A stretch of DNA of 64,000 nt from Patagioenas fasciata (Eukaryota > Chordata > Aves > Columbiformes > Columbidae): assembly GCF_037038585.1 (NCBI RefSeq), contig NC_092520.1, positions 148,117,104 through 148,181,103 on the forward strand. The letters run 5' to 3'. Under the pieces are notes generated by a model that was not told the origin of the DNA, did not search any database, and saw nothing but the letters and a program-made list of their open reading frames with translations. Numbering within the stretch: position 1 is the stretch's first letter; the number at the start of each line of letters is the position of its first letter. The translations under genes and the position numbers were made by a program. Positions 50,101-58,602 of this stretch are shown in pieces.

Positions 50101-53100
50101 CTAGTTTAGCTTGTGATGCATCAAGTCATTTCAGGTCACTGTTTCTAAAGGCTTGATCTGTTTACACGTTTAGAAGCAGCAGGACACCCCAATACCCGAA
50201 GAAAAGAGCAATCCCAGAGGTGTCGAATCTCTCTGGCATTCCACACTGATTAGGATATATCTCTCCTTAATAGCAAAGAGTACCAGAAACTACACCCAGG
50301 AAGCATCCCTGGGAGCTCTTCAAAACCTCACAGCTGGCAGTGGACCAGTAAGTCAGCTTTTTTCTTGTCATTTTGTTCTTAATGTGAATACCTAGAGTTT
50401 AGGGCTGCAGTGCAACATGGTCACAGATCAGGTAACCGCTGACAAGTCACTATCTCACAGACGTGGTCAAGAAATTGAAGAATATTGAAGGGAAAGTCAA
50501 AACTGGCAGTGCAGCCATTTTTTGGCAAATATGGGGACTGCTTCTTCTCAGTCCATATACATCTCACATGCGAATTTGCTAATTCGTTGCACAATGAGGG
50601 ATGAATAAACATTAAAAGCACAGAAAAAAAGTGGTTTTGTGGAACATAATCAGTCTCATGGGGAGAGGAAGGCTCTGACACAATGGCAGATCACTTTTCT
50701 GGTGAAAAAAACTACTGACCTTTGCCTGAGGAGCTGGCCATAGAGCACATGGGAGGAAAAGGGTTCAAAACTTCTTTTATATCACCTTCCTTTTCTGTTG
50801 CAGCTCATATGTCACTCTGGATTTAAATTATTTTAAACGTGCTTAAATTGAAGTAGAGAACCTGTTGCATCTTTTTATTAAGCTGTACATTCATGGTAAT
50901 AACACACTTTTGTCACACGCCTCACAACAGATGCCGTTTGCGGTGGCCCAGACTGTTGTTCAGAAAGCAAATGGCCTTCCAAGCATTCGAAATATGCTGC
51001 ATGTAAGTCACCCGACAGTAAAGAAGACGGCAGTCTCACTGCTCAGGAACTTGTCTCGCAACACCTCTCTGCAAAGTGATATAGGTAAGGAAGGTTTAAC
51101 ATTATCTCTTGGGCTTTTGTTCTCTGCTCTCTTTATCTTAAACTTTCCTTCTTTAAAAAAATAAATGTGCAAAAAACCTGATATGTGAGTTTAGTGGATT
51201 TTTAGATCAAATACTTGTAGTCATTATACAGAATTGCAAATAAAGAGTTTTGCCTAAGAAAGATTCTAACCTCAAGCTTTTTCTTACTTTTATAGTCCTC
51301 ATCAGATACTTCCATTGATGTTACTTTCAAAAAATACATAATGGAAGTAAAACCTACACAGATTTAGAGAGGGAGTTTTTCTTCTGCTTAAAATAGGGTG
51401 AGTGCAGAGTTTTGTGCTAGCACAGCTACACAATCCTTTGTGAGAAATCCTAGAACATCTCTGATTCCTCTAGAGAAGATGGTATTTTCTTCTTTTAGAC
51501 ACAAAGCTTTAGAAGATTGCAGCTCATATAGTTTTCCTGCATAAGTTTTTTGAGAACAGAAGCTAGAAGATGGTATAGAGAAAATAGTCCAGTCTTTTTA
51601 GAGGACCTTATTTCTAAAATGTTGTAATTATTTTGACATCAGAAACCATTTTTATTCTGAATATTCTCATTTCAATGTAATGTACAAGATAAAATGAATT
51701 CACATGATTTGTTGTCCTTTTCTGTGTTCCCACCAAAGGGGGAAGGGGAAATTACAGGCATATAGCTGGTTCATGGGACAGATTAACCTCCAGAATTCTG
51801 CAAAACAGTCTCCTGGGCAATGTTTAATCCTTAGAGAACATTCCCTATTAATGAAAATATTGTAACATGGACTGATTTCATAGGGATAATCCATATGGTG
51901 TTAAAAATTACAAGTGGTGAATCCCCCAGAAAGAGTAAAAATTAAACCAAGAAGTTGTAATTTCATCAGGAAAAACAATTTATGAAATCATGTGGGAAAG
52001 ACAGAATAGCATTAACTTTGGAGAAAGGTGCTTCACCTTGCACATTCACAGTCATTTTCTTGCTTTACCCATGGTAGAGAGAACTGGGGGAATTCTGGGT
52101 GAAACTTTTCTCCATGAAAAGGTGTTCTTTTTGACTGACTGAAAAACACGTGTTCATTCAAGTCAAATTCTCCAAAGAATTTTGGCCAAAGGAAAACATT
52201 TGTAAGGGCATGCTGTTTCCTAGATCAAAGTGTCTATATTTATTAATCATAATGAACCCTTGATATTAAATTGAGATAAATTTAATATAAGACATCTCTA
52301 AAAGAAAAATTATTAAAAAGCAGCTGAAATTTTCCTTTTTTACTTGAAATAAATAACATTTGTTCTGAAGTGACATTATCAAGATACTGCCAAATATACT
52401 TTCTGAAAATTGCCTTCCTTGTTTTACCAATTGAAGAAAAGATGGGCTATCATGTCTGACATAATTGGTTTGACTGAGACTTAGCATAGCGGGTGGATCA
52501 TTCTGTTTTAAAGGTCCTTTTCTCAATTGCATGTAGTTTAATCTCTGTACACATGAACCTTGTCACACACCATCTGGAGGAATAAACAGACCACACGGAA
52601 GTCAAAGTGCTCTATCCAAGTGAAGCACTGGGCAGGGAGAGGAGAATGGACAAAATAGGCTCACACTGAATACAAAGGCCTCCTTCCTTTCCAAATGTCC
52701 GATGCTACTTCTCACAGTGGGAGCAGCTGACTACAAGCTCTTGCTGGCTGCTGTAATTTTCTCCATCAGCTCTGGTCCATACAGCACAGATCTCACAGTA
52801 TACATTCAGACTCAACCGCTGTCCAAAGCTGTTGTTTGACATTTGGTTGGCTGGTGGGGTCACATTCAGTGTGGTCAAAGTGACGAGGTGTTTGAGTAGG
52901 GATGGACTTCAGAATATGATGCTCTTCTCAAATAAACAGCACACACACTGGCTCAGCCATCACCCTCTCTCAGTTTGCTGTATACCACTACACCCAGAGT
53001 TACCTATAGGACACACAGGATGCCTTGGGAAGCGGCAGCCTGCTGCTAGAGCATGCATAGTGTCCTCACTACAGCAGACGAGGTATTAATGTACTGTGTA

Positions 53101-56100
53101 TAAGAAGCAAAATAGATACTGTCCAATTTAGGGCAGATGCAGTTTAACCTAAATTGTGGGGATGTAATGCAGGTATGAATCCATTACTCTGTTGCGGGAG
53201 CAGACAGCATGCCGGTAGGTGATAATGAGAGGAGTAAGGTCTTCTGGGACCCCTAGATAAATCTGCACCTGTTAGTAATGGAGTTGCTTGTCTCTCTTCC
53301 AACTTGTAGCCAGAGAAGTTTTGCCTGATTTGGTCTTGATACTTCCAAGTTCTGTCCTGGCATCTGATATTGTCTGTGAAACCACAGCATCCATCTGCTA
53401 CACCCTGTACAATTTGACACAGAGCAGTTCGCACAATGCACGGCTTCTCCTGAGTGCTGACGGCCTGCCCAAGATTATTGCCATCAGCATGAATGACAGG
53501 TAAGGTGATTGAGAAGCCTTCCCTCCCCCTCCTCCTTTCCCTGGGGAGAAAAAAACCTGCAACCTCTGCAATTTGCAGAGGTGGAAACGTTGCATCTTAA
53601 GGTACAGGACAGTTTAAACAAGTTACTGTGATGTGAATAGAATTGCACGTATTGGGAAATACAGAAAAATCTTTTATAACTTCTGTTCCATCCACAGCTA
53701 AATTTGCCATGTTCCAGCATTTTAAACAGTTCCTCAGAAGATGATGGCACAATATTCTAATACATACAGTGGCTGATCATCAGATCGTATCTGTCCCCAG
53801 ATAGTTTCTATATTTCCTGTTCCTTGTAACACAGCCCTGATAGAACTTGAAAAATATTTATAAAGGGGCACTTTAGATAATACATGTTGAATTTCCTTTA
53901 ATCATTATTTAATACATAATCACAACCAGTGTTTACTCAAAAGAAAATAATTCATTATTTGTGAATATGAATAATTATTCTGTTTGCTTTCCTCTCTTTT
54001 TTACAAAATGAAAGAGAAAATTCATCTCAGTAAAGAAAACCTCATGAGGCTCTGAATAGTTTAAATCCTATCTAACTAACCAGAGATTGTACCTGCTGGA
54101 AAGATCCTTTCAGATGCTTGTTATGTTGAGTGTTATTTTTTTAAACTGCATATAAACAGCATGATAGCTGCTTGAAGATGAAGGCTGTAGAGTACTTAAT
54201 TTCCCTCTAATTTTGAAGAATGAGTGAAACAGGGAGGTATGTTGCATTTGTTTCAGTAGTCAGACAGCCTGAAACATGCTAGAATACCTAAAATGCAGTA
54301 AAACAGCATTTAGGAGGAGAGAGAGAGACAGAAAAAGTGTTACGAGGTTACATTTGCTGAAGTTTGCACATGTACTGTGATCATGAAGTGGGAAATTAAA
54401 CATGTTTTATTATTCTTTCCACAAAATTGCAGCAATATGTTCAGCAAAGCTAGTAGGGCTGCTTCAGTCCTCCTCTACTCCTTGTGGTCACATACTGATC
54501 TCCACAGTGCTTACAAAAAGGTAAGATCTGGGTTAGGGCAAAGACGTGTAATCTGTCCTTTCAGACCTAGAACTCTCGTTTGTCCTTGAGCACTTCTGCG
54601 CTGTTAAGAAACAACCTGTGATAGGATTTCAAGTGGCGTCTGAATTTAGTGTTTCTATTACTCGTACATAATCCTGCACGAGTAAGGCATGCCCTTAATT
54701 TTTTCTCATCTGTGTTCATATTCTCTTCCTCTCTGGTTTTATATCCGCTGGTAAAATTGATGAGAAATGTTGTTGCTGCCTGCCAGAAGTCTCTGATGGT
54801 GAGAAGTGATGCACAGTAGGTGTCCATCCATCACTGACTGAACCAACCTGACACATAGGGCCTAAGGTGTCAGTAAAAGCAAAGGCATGGCAAAGCACCA
54901 CCAGAGCAGTTTTGTTCTCCTTGTTGTTTATATTGTCTACGAGCCCAGGTGTTAGTTATATTCAGACAAAAAGGTAGGGCAGCCTAGGAAAGGTGTTGGC
55001 AAACATTTACTGCCACGGTTAAAATCAAACAAAAAATGACCAGAGTGAATCAACAAACAAAACAGTTTTTTCCTCTCCTTTTGAAGCTCTATGACTGCTT
55101 TTTGAATATGAAGGTGAATTGACTTCAGCCTACCTACTTTTAAGCTGCATTTAAATCTGTTTTCATTCCTTGTTTTCTCGCTGTTCAGAATTTCTGTCAC
55201 CTCACATTCCCTATAACCTAAAATTATTCCATTTTTTCAAGTTCTAGCCTTTGACATTTATTAGTCAGCTGGTTCCTTCTTGCAGATTTTTTTTTGAAAT
55301 TTGTTCGAAATGTTACTTAGTGTAGTATCCTTTAAGAGCCTTGCATCACATTCAGCAGGGTACACTGCCCTACAAGCCAGAAATCTGTGTTCAAGAATAA
55401 GGGTGCTGTATCCATATAAGCTCTAATTGGGTTTTGTTGTCTCTGGTTTTTGGCAACCACATTCCTGGCTTTGCTGTACAGCAATATCCCCCATGGCATG
55501 AATTTTCTGGTCACTGATACTTTGAGTATGCCTGTAAGATACATTTGTTGGATCTGAGTTTCAAAAAATGCTGAATACTTGCTCTTCCCGAGCAAATTGG
55601 GTCCCCTAGAGATATCAGGTACAGCACTGAAAACTGCAGGCTACCTAAAGGCTAGACATTTTTGAAAAGTTAGTCTAGTAAGTAACAGAAATCACTTGGT
55701 CAAACGAGACTGATAATGTCCTGAGTCATTTTGGCATTGCCCTGTAATCTTTGTTCAGATAGGGTTAATCATCTCAGCTGACATTAGTCACCTAAGAGTT
55801 AGGAGCCTGTAGAGCTGAGCTAGAAGAAAAAACTCCCTGGACAGTTAGTGGAGAGCGTTAAGCAGCTCCAGTGATTCATCTCACATATGTTAGACTGAGC
55901 GGAGTCACTCCTGGGAGATGCCTGTTCTGTCTCTGCTGATTGTGGAGGACTCTGCCTGTACCCTTTTTGACAGCTGAACCCACCCTTCCCTTGCAGAACT
56001 GGCACTGAAGATAACGAATTATTCTGTTTCTTTCATTCCAAAGGCTGACTTTAAGAAGGCGGATTTCATCAACAGCCGGACCACAAAAGCCTATAACTCA

Positions 56101-56112
56101 CTAAAAGATTGA
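13939..56112 (+). CDS. PKP2: Plakophilin 2, complete 13-exon coding region (834 aa)
   Basis: This is the spliced coding region join(13939-14152, 21345-21457, 24031-24728, 30103-30241, 33204-33411, 38873-39050, 47599-47716, 49168-49329, 50174-50347, 50931-51084, 53310-53499, 54433-54520, 56044-56112), 2505 nt including TGA. Plakophilin 2 is an armadillo-family protein of the desmosomal plaque, also found in the nucleus. It links desmosomal cadherins and plakoglobin to desmoplakin and intermediate filaments, and loss of it in humans causes arrhythmogenic cardiomyopathy (family knowledge). Seen here: an HR2 motif ([20 protein letters not shown], residues 11-30), a head domain to about residue 345, then armadillo repeats with [15 protein letters not shown] (414-428) and [13 protein letters not shown] (561-573), a basic insert [12 protein letters not shown] (599-610), and the C-terminus ending NSLKD. 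The length is close to human isoform a (837 aa). All splice sites are GT/AG and all phases agree. The start is the first ATG in more than 550 nt. No frameshift or internal stop was seen. Confidence 0.97.
14153..21344 (+). other. PKP2 intron 1 (7.2 kb)
   Basis: GTGAGT donor and TTACAG acceptor, phase 1. The 5' end is still CpG-island sequence. The rest is AT-rich and holds an A/C-rich simple tract at about 14597-14659 and a poly-A run near 17038-17052. No recognisable mobile element, RNA gene or coding sequence was seen in the remainder. Confidence 0.9.
14597..14659. repeat. A/C-rich simple sequence in intron 1
   Basis: AAAAC, CAAA and CAA units mixed with A runs, about 63 bp. No mobile element flanks are recognisable. 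Confidence 0.75.
21345..21457 (+). CDS. PKP2: PKP2 coding exon 2 (residues 72-109)
   Basis: 113 nt, the same length as I recall for human exon 2. It encodes [13 protein letters not shown] followed by a variable stretch containing ENDF. Ser79 in RASSVPE aligns with human Ser82, the reported C-TAK1/MARK3 phosphorylation site that binds 14-3-3 and controls cytoplasmic retention. Function here is inferred from that conservation. It joins exon 1 in phase 1 and ends in phase 0 at CAG|GTGAGG. Confidence 0.94.
22668..22720. repeat. AAAAC-type simple sequence in intron 2
   Basis: Units of ACAAAAC and CAAACC followed by an A run and a GGGAGGGAGAG purine tract. Simple sequence without a recognisable parent element. 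Confidence 0.78.
23200..23540 (+). mobile_element. Degenerate CR1-like LINE fragment in intron 2
   Basis: Weak but ordered matches to an old CR1 ORF2 3' part: GAGTATGATGTCCAGTTTAA (compare GTCCAGTTTTGGGC), AAAAATTGGAGAGCCCCAGA, GTGGGTTTGTTGAGTTCAGA and ATTAGGGACAGGAAAAG. No intact frame. Strongly diverged, so the call is tentative. Confidence 0.5.
24031..24728 (+). CDS. PKP2: PKP2 coding exon 3 (residues 110-342, head domain)
   Basis: The largest exon, 698 nt, is identical in length to human exon 3 as I recall it. It encodes the low-complexity Ser/Arg-rich head that in plakophilins binds desmoplakin, desmosomal cadherins and keratins. Conserved islands are [10 protein letters not shown] (about 136-145), [12 protein letters not shown] (183-194) and [15 protein letters not shown] (239-253), and the end reads NGSQLG. 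Between them the sequence is divergent, as expected for this disordered region. Donor GG|GTAAGC, phase 2. The frame is also open for 78 nt upstream of the acceptor, but that part has no plakophilin similarity. Confidence 0.96.
24729..30102 (+). other. PKP2 intron 3 (5.4 kb)
   Basis: GTAAGC donor and TTTAAG acceptor, phase 2. It is AT-rich with short poly-A runs (for example 29580-29596) and a 17-bp tandem pair around 27926-27957 (TTGCAGTGACATA repeated). I recognise no mobile element or gene in it. Confidence 0.88.
30103..30241 (+). CDS. PKP2: PKP2 coding exon 4 (residues 342-388, start of armadillo domain)
   Basis: 139 nt, encoding [14 protein letters not shown] and then [19 protein letters not shown]. 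This is the entry into the first armadillo repeat and matches human [11 protein letters not shown]...[15 protein letters not shown]. It is one codon longer than human, because the linker between the two helices has one extra residue. Phase 2 in, phase 0 out, donor AAA|GTAAGT. Confidence 0.95.
30242..33203 (+). other. PKP2 intron 4 (3.0 kb)
   Basis: GTAAGT donor and CATAG acceptor, phase 0. It contains the local duplications at 30993-31124 and an antisense open frame of 98 codons at 32297-32593 that I do not recognise. No other element was identified. Confidence 0.88.
30993..31124 (+). repeat. Local direct duplications in intron 4
   Basis: An imperfect unit of about 38 bp occurs at 30993-31030 and again at 31052-31090 (TGCGTTAATACAGTGTATGG versus TGCATTAATACATCGTTTGG, offset 59). 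Adjacent to it is a fresher 21-bp pair, 31081-31101 and 31104-31124 (ATTTGTTAAGTCTCTTATAA versus ATTTGTTAAGTCTCTTACAA), with one mismatch. This indicates two rounds of tandem duplication of different age. Confidence 0.75.
33204..33411 (+). CDS. PKP2: PKP2 coding exon 5 (residues 389-458)
   Basis: 208 nt, the same length as human exon 5. It encodes armadillo helices with [25 protein letters not shown] (414-428) and [14 protein letters not shown]. The core is nearly identical to mammalian PKP2. The donor ACAG|GTAGTG is weaker than the GTAAGT used by most other exons here. In humans the alternative exon of isoform b is spliced in at this junction. Confidence 0.96.
33412..38872 (+). other. PKP2 intron 5 (5.5 kb)
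   Basis: GTAGTG donor and TTGCAG acceptor, phase 1. It holds a poly-A run near 36908-36923 and an antisense CR1 fragment at 37814-38130. The human counterpart hosts the 44-residue isoform-b exon. I see no plakophilin-like 132-nt exon here, though such an exon would be hard to recognise by eye. Confidence 0.85.
37814..38130 (-). mobile_element. CR1 LINE 3' fragment, antisense, in intron 5
   Basis: It starts ATAGAATCATAGAATATCAG, an inverted CR1 3' terminus, and continues with TTGGAAGGGCCCACAAGAAT, TCCAACCTTTCTCGGCAAAA, the TCTAGACAAGATGGCCCAG block and a later CCACCCTTTAAATACTGGAA. This block order is typical of an older avian CR1 subfamily different from the copy at the promoter. The boundaries are approximate at the right edge. 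It is oriented opposite to PKP2. Confidence 0.9.
38873..39050 (+). CDS. PKP2: PKP2 coding exon 6 (residues 458-517; equals human exon 7)
   Basis: 178 nt, the same length as human exon 7. It encodes [16 protein letters not shown], then the loop containing [13 protein letters not shown], and FYNATGCLR. It joins exon 5 across a glycine codon (G|GT) and ends AG|GTGAGC in phase 2. Direct splicing from exon 5 reproduces the isoform-a armadillo order. Confidence 0.96.
39249..39301. repeat. Near-perfect 15-bp inverted repeat (hairpin), possible hAT-type terminal sequence
   Basis: The arms 39269-39283 and 39287-39301 are reverse complements with one A/G difference, which pairs as G-U in RNA, around a 3-nt loop. 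The sequence just before it, CAGTGGTCTCCAAACCTTTT at 39249, resembles the CAGTGGTTCTCAAACTTTTT type of terminus seen in hAT-Charlie elements. I found no matching opposite end, so a transposon call is only suggestive. Confidence 0.5.
40935..41988 (+). mobile_element. CR1 LINE, about 1 kb, 5'-truncated with broken ORF2, sense in intron 6
   Basis: It encodes recognisable CR1 ORF2 pieces in order: a reverse-transcriptase segment with [12 protein letters not shown] (near 41038-41073), the FADD catalytic box (41148-41159), [40 protein letters not shown], and the tail with [14 protein letters not shown]. The 3' end reads TTCCAATTCCTAACATTCTGTGA, as in avian CR1. The frame is interrupted by a TGA and frameshift before the FADD box (after a small internal duplication at about 41112-41134) and again near 41600-41640. 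The copy is therefore defective and not a host gene. Confidence 0.95.
47599..47716 (+). CDS. PKP2: PKP2 coding exon 7 (residues 517-556)
   Basis: 118 nt, encoding [18 protein letters not shown] and [20 protein letters not shown], an armadillo segment matching human [24 protein letters not shown]. It completes the arginine codon from exon 6 (AG|A) and ends phase 0 at AAG|GTATTC. That donor departs from consensus at positions +4 to +6. Readthrough would add about 30 codons before a stop at about 47804-47806. Confidence 0.95.
47717..49167 (+). other. PKP2 intron 7 (1.5 kb)
   Basis: GTATTC donor and TTTTAG acceptor, phase 0. No repeat or gene was recognised. Confidence 0.88.
49168..49329 (+). 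CDS. PKP2: PKP2 coding exon 8 (residues 557-610, armadillo plus basic insert)
   Basis: 162 nt in phase 0 at both ends. It encodes [20 protein letters not shown] and then the insert that breaks the armadillo superhelix, with [12 protein letters not shown] and the basic [12 protein letters not shown] (599-610). Human PKP2 has the same GCFGSRSRKVKE. The lysine/arginine cluster is a plausible nuclear-import or phospholipid contact site (inference). Donor GAG|GTAAAG. Confidence 0.95.
49330..50173 (+). other. PKP2 intron 8 (0.84 kb)
   Basis: GTAAAG donor and TTTAG acceptor, phase 0. No repeat or gene was recognised. Two further in-frame AG dinucleotides follow the chosen acceptor within 9 nt. Confidence 0.86.
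50174..50347 (+). CDS. PKP2: PKP2 coding exon 9 (residues 611-668)
   Basis: 174 nt (58 codons), the same size as the human counterpart. It encodes [40 protein letters not shown] and [15 protein letters not shown] chose the acceptor TTTAG at 50173 because it keeps the human-like residue count. AGs at 50179 and 50182 could remove two or three residues in frame. Residue 629 is Ser where human PKP2 has Trp (VEWLW). Donor CCA|GTAAGT. Confidence 0.94.
50348..50930 (+). other. PKP2 intron 9 (0.58 kb)
   Basis: GTAAGT donor and CAACAG acceptor, phase 0. No recognisable element was seen. Confidence 0.88.
50931..51084 (+). CDS. PKP2: PKP2 coding exon 10 (residues 669-720)
   Basis: 154 nt, the same as human exon 11. 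It encodes [40 protein letters not shown] and [10 protein letters not shown], a typical armadillo repeat with the SLLRNLSRN helix. It ends with one base of an alanine codon at ATAG|GTAAGG. The acceptor is CAACAG, followed at once by an ATG codon that is internal methionine 669 and not a start. Confidence 0.95.
51085..53309 (+). other. PKP2 intron 10 (2.2 kb)
   Basis: GTAAGG donor and TTGTAG acceptor, phase 1. It is AT-rich in its first half. No repeat or gene was recognised. Confidence 0.88.
53310..53499 (+). CDS. PKP2: PKP2 coding exon 11 (residues 720-783)
   Basis: 190 nt, the same as human exon 12. It encodes [20 protein letters not shown], then [40 protein letters not shown] and D. These are the penultimate armadillo helices, matching human KETLPDLVSIIPD and ETTASACYTLNN. 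Phase 1 in and phase 2 out (AG|GTAAGG). Confidence 0.95.
53500..54432 (+). other. PKP2 intron 11 (0.93 kb)
   Basis: GTAAGG donor and TTGCAG acceptor, phase 2. It opens with a pyrimidine-rich stretch and includes a short purine-rich GAGAGA tract near 54315-54333. Nothing else was recognised. Confidence 0.88.
54433..54520 (+). CDS. PKP2: PKP2 coding exon 12 (residues 783-812)
   Basis: 88 nt, the same as human exon 13. It encodes [20 protein letters not shown] and TDLHSAYKK, the last armadillo helix (human [26 protein letters not shown]). It completes a serine codon from exon 11 and ends in phase 0 at AAG|GTAAGA. Confidence 0.95.
54521..56043 (+). other. PKP2 intron 12 (1.5 kb)
   Basis: GTAAGA donor and CCAAAG acceptor preceded by a TTTCTTTCATTCC pyrimidine tract, phase 0. 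No repeat or gene was recognised. Confidence 0.88.
56044..56112 (+). CDS. PKP2: PKP2 coding exon 13 (residues 813-834 and stop)
   Basis: It encodes the 22-residue C-terminal tail [20 protein letters not shown] plus KD, followed by TGA at 56110-56112. Human PKP2 ends with the very similar 22-residue [20 protein letters not shown] tail, so the C-terminus is intact. Confidence 0.96.
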   Translation, partial: ADFKKADFINSRTTKAYNSLKD

Positions 56113-58095
56113 ATCAGAGCATAACACCACTGAAGACAAATGAGATTACACATCAATTAACGTAACTGTCTCCACGTGGTTGGTGTTGCCATCAGCAACC
56201 AGGAAACTCAGAAAAAAGGGGCTGGTTTTATATAGGACTTGAGTGACCAGAGGATAACTGTTTTGTGGTTTTAATCCTAATCACTTTTTTGTCACTGTAT
56301 ATTTCAATTTGAGAAGCTTATATCAATATATGAATAACCAAAGATGGATTCTTCAGGACATCTGAGGTGAAGTTTCATCCAGGTTAACCACTACTCAGAG
56401 CTTCAGGTGACTGCATTTTGTTTAACAGGCATTCACACAGAGGGGTTTGTAATGCTGATTGGCAGCAAATTATTTTCAGACTGTTTCATAAAGATTGTTT
56501 TCTACAGTGGGTAATCATCAAATGCACTGCTCAGGACATAGTACTTTTTCACCCTTTTGTTTCTTCCCACATGCTAAATAAGAATCTCCAGATTCTGTAA
56601 TTATTCACAAGAAGCTGTTTCACTACCGGCATTATAAAAGCACCAATCAAGTTAAAATTATTATTTTTTTTATTGCTTGTATACATGTGCTCACTGGTTC
56701 TTTAGCCTCTTTTCTTTGAGATTTCACTAGCAACAGCAACAAAACTGATTTTACATAGGTCTTATTGTACCTTGTTCCTCTCATCCTCCCTGACATGGCT
56801 GTTGGAATTTAGAACTGTGTCCAGAAAGGGTTTTAACTAGAACCAATATATTTCAGACACTTTGGGCTGACCTTAGATCCATCATTCTTTGCTAATTGGT
56901 GGAAGAGTTAGCTGCTGCTGGTTCAGTGATTATTTTAAGAAAATTGTATTTTCAAAAAGATTCTATTGCTAATCTATATATAGTAAAGGGAGTGGAGTCT
57001 CGCCTTTATTTTTGAAGAAACAGATAGATACACACACAGAAAAGACAAGGCTCTGTGTTGCTTAAGGAATTCATCTGATCCTGCTTCATATTCTCTTACT
57101 TGAAATCATCCTTCTCCCTACAGCAATTACATGCAACGTGATAACCGAAGGACTATGTCTGCACATGTGGGAATAGGTAACAGGAGAAGAAAAATTCCTG
57201 AGTACTTAAAGGCATGATATGATCCTCAGAGAGGGAAAAGAAGCACTAAAAAACCCAATCTGATACCTTTAGTAAGCGAGATCTATCTCAACAAACCTGT
57301 AGTTAAATTGTCCATTAAACCAACAGGAAACTCATATATAAAACTCTGTGGATTGGATTATCAGCTGACATGGTCTCTTCTGAAATCAGGGGAGCTAAGT
57401 TACGTTTATGGCAACCAGGACTTTGGCGTATGTATTTATAATCCTTCCTGCACAAATGGAGCCCATCCTGTACGCCCACGCTGAGCTACTGGCACAGGAG
57501 CTATTACAGCTCTTCCTATCCAAAAAGGGATGCACAGTCCTTCGAGTAGGGACCTCACAGAGGAGATCATCAAACCTCTCCATTTCAACACTCCTGGCCA
57601 AAAGTCTAGCTCCTGCCAGAAATTTGCAACCAGCCAATTGTGACGTTGCCTTATGTCCAAACATATTTCTGGATATTGGCAAGCTAAATTCTGCTGGTGG
57701 GTGCACGTAGTTCTCATAGGGTTCCTGGGAAGTTTCACATGTGCGTGCAGAACAGAACATGTCCTAGGGAAGTAGGCAAACAGCCCTGCTTTCCCATCAC
57801 AGATCATTTTCATAGGGCTGTTAGTCCTCCGCATTTGCTTTGAATAGCTCAAATCAAATGCATTCCAGTAAGAGGTTTTAAAAATACTATTGTTTTTTCA
57901 AGAGGTTTGTTTTCAAAATACTCCAGATCCAAAAGAAACACAGGGGAGGGGAACTTACAGCACTGCATGTCAAGGAAATTGTTTTTATAATTTTTTAAAA
58001 ATATTATAGAAAACAGACAATTAAAATCTTTTTATTCTGACTTGTCAACCTAAGTAACACTGTGTAAGCCATGAATAAATGAACACCAGGAAACG
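56113..58095 (+). other. PKP2: PKP2 3'UTR (predicted, about 2 kb)
   Basis: Non-coding sequence follows the stop codon. No canonical AATAAA appears until 58074-58079 (ATGAATAAATG). ATTAAA variants lie at 57314-57319 and 58020-58025, and a further AATAAA at 58597-58602 has a T/GT-rich stretch after it. The extent is a prediction from these signals. Short open frames on both strands around 57395-57852 have no recognisable content. Confidence 0.6.
58074..58079 (+). terminator. PKP2: Candidate polyadenylation signal AATAAA for PKP2
   Basis: This is the first canonical hexamer on the + strand after the PKP2 stop codon, with an ATTAAA 54 nt upstream. The downstream sequence is only weakly GT-rich, so the later hexamer at 58597-58602 is a real alternative. 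Confidence 0.5.
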
Positions 58096-58596
58096 GGGAC
58101 AAATATGCTTTTACTGCCCAAGAAGTAGCAATAGGCACAATTAATATACATAGAGTAAACCTAAATACAGAGCAACACAGGAATGAAAATCGGCAGCCTA
58201 AAGGTCAGGAAGAGGGCTCCCAGAAACACTTGAGTATTGGTTTAGTTCTGTGAAACCCACACACTATTCAAAAAAGAGAAAAGAAAAAAAAGAGAGAGAT
58301 CAATGCTGGGCATTTTTTGAGCATTTTCAAATGCTCTTTTTAAGATATCTATGTCCCAGTAAGATGTCCCTAAGAATGGGGTGCAAACTTTTGGGGTTGT
58401 TTCTGCTGGTAGCGTCCCTTTAAAATCAGTGTTCAGCAGTCACAAGGAAGAATTATCGGACTGGGCAACAACTGAAAGCTATAAACAGGGATGAGAAACA
58501 ATGACACACCTTAGTACAACTGATCTCCTACTTGTATGCAATCAAGAACATTTCAGCAGGAATCCAAAGAAAGCAAACAATGTTAGTCAGAGAAAT

Positions 58597-58602
58597 AATA
58601 AA
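58597..58602 (+). terminator. Alternative distal polyadenylation signal AATAAA
   Basis: AATAAA followed within about 15-50 nt by a T/GT-rich stretch (TGTCTTTGGTCTTTGTTATT near 58627), which resembles a downstream cleavage-factor element. It would make the 3'UTR about 2.5 kb long. Confidence 0.35.

Noticed and set aside
57395-57852. Overlapping open frames of 100-138 codons on both strands in the PKP2 3'UTR
   Set aside because: No recognisable domains, mutually overlapping on opposite strands and lying in the predicted 3'UTR. They look like chance frames.
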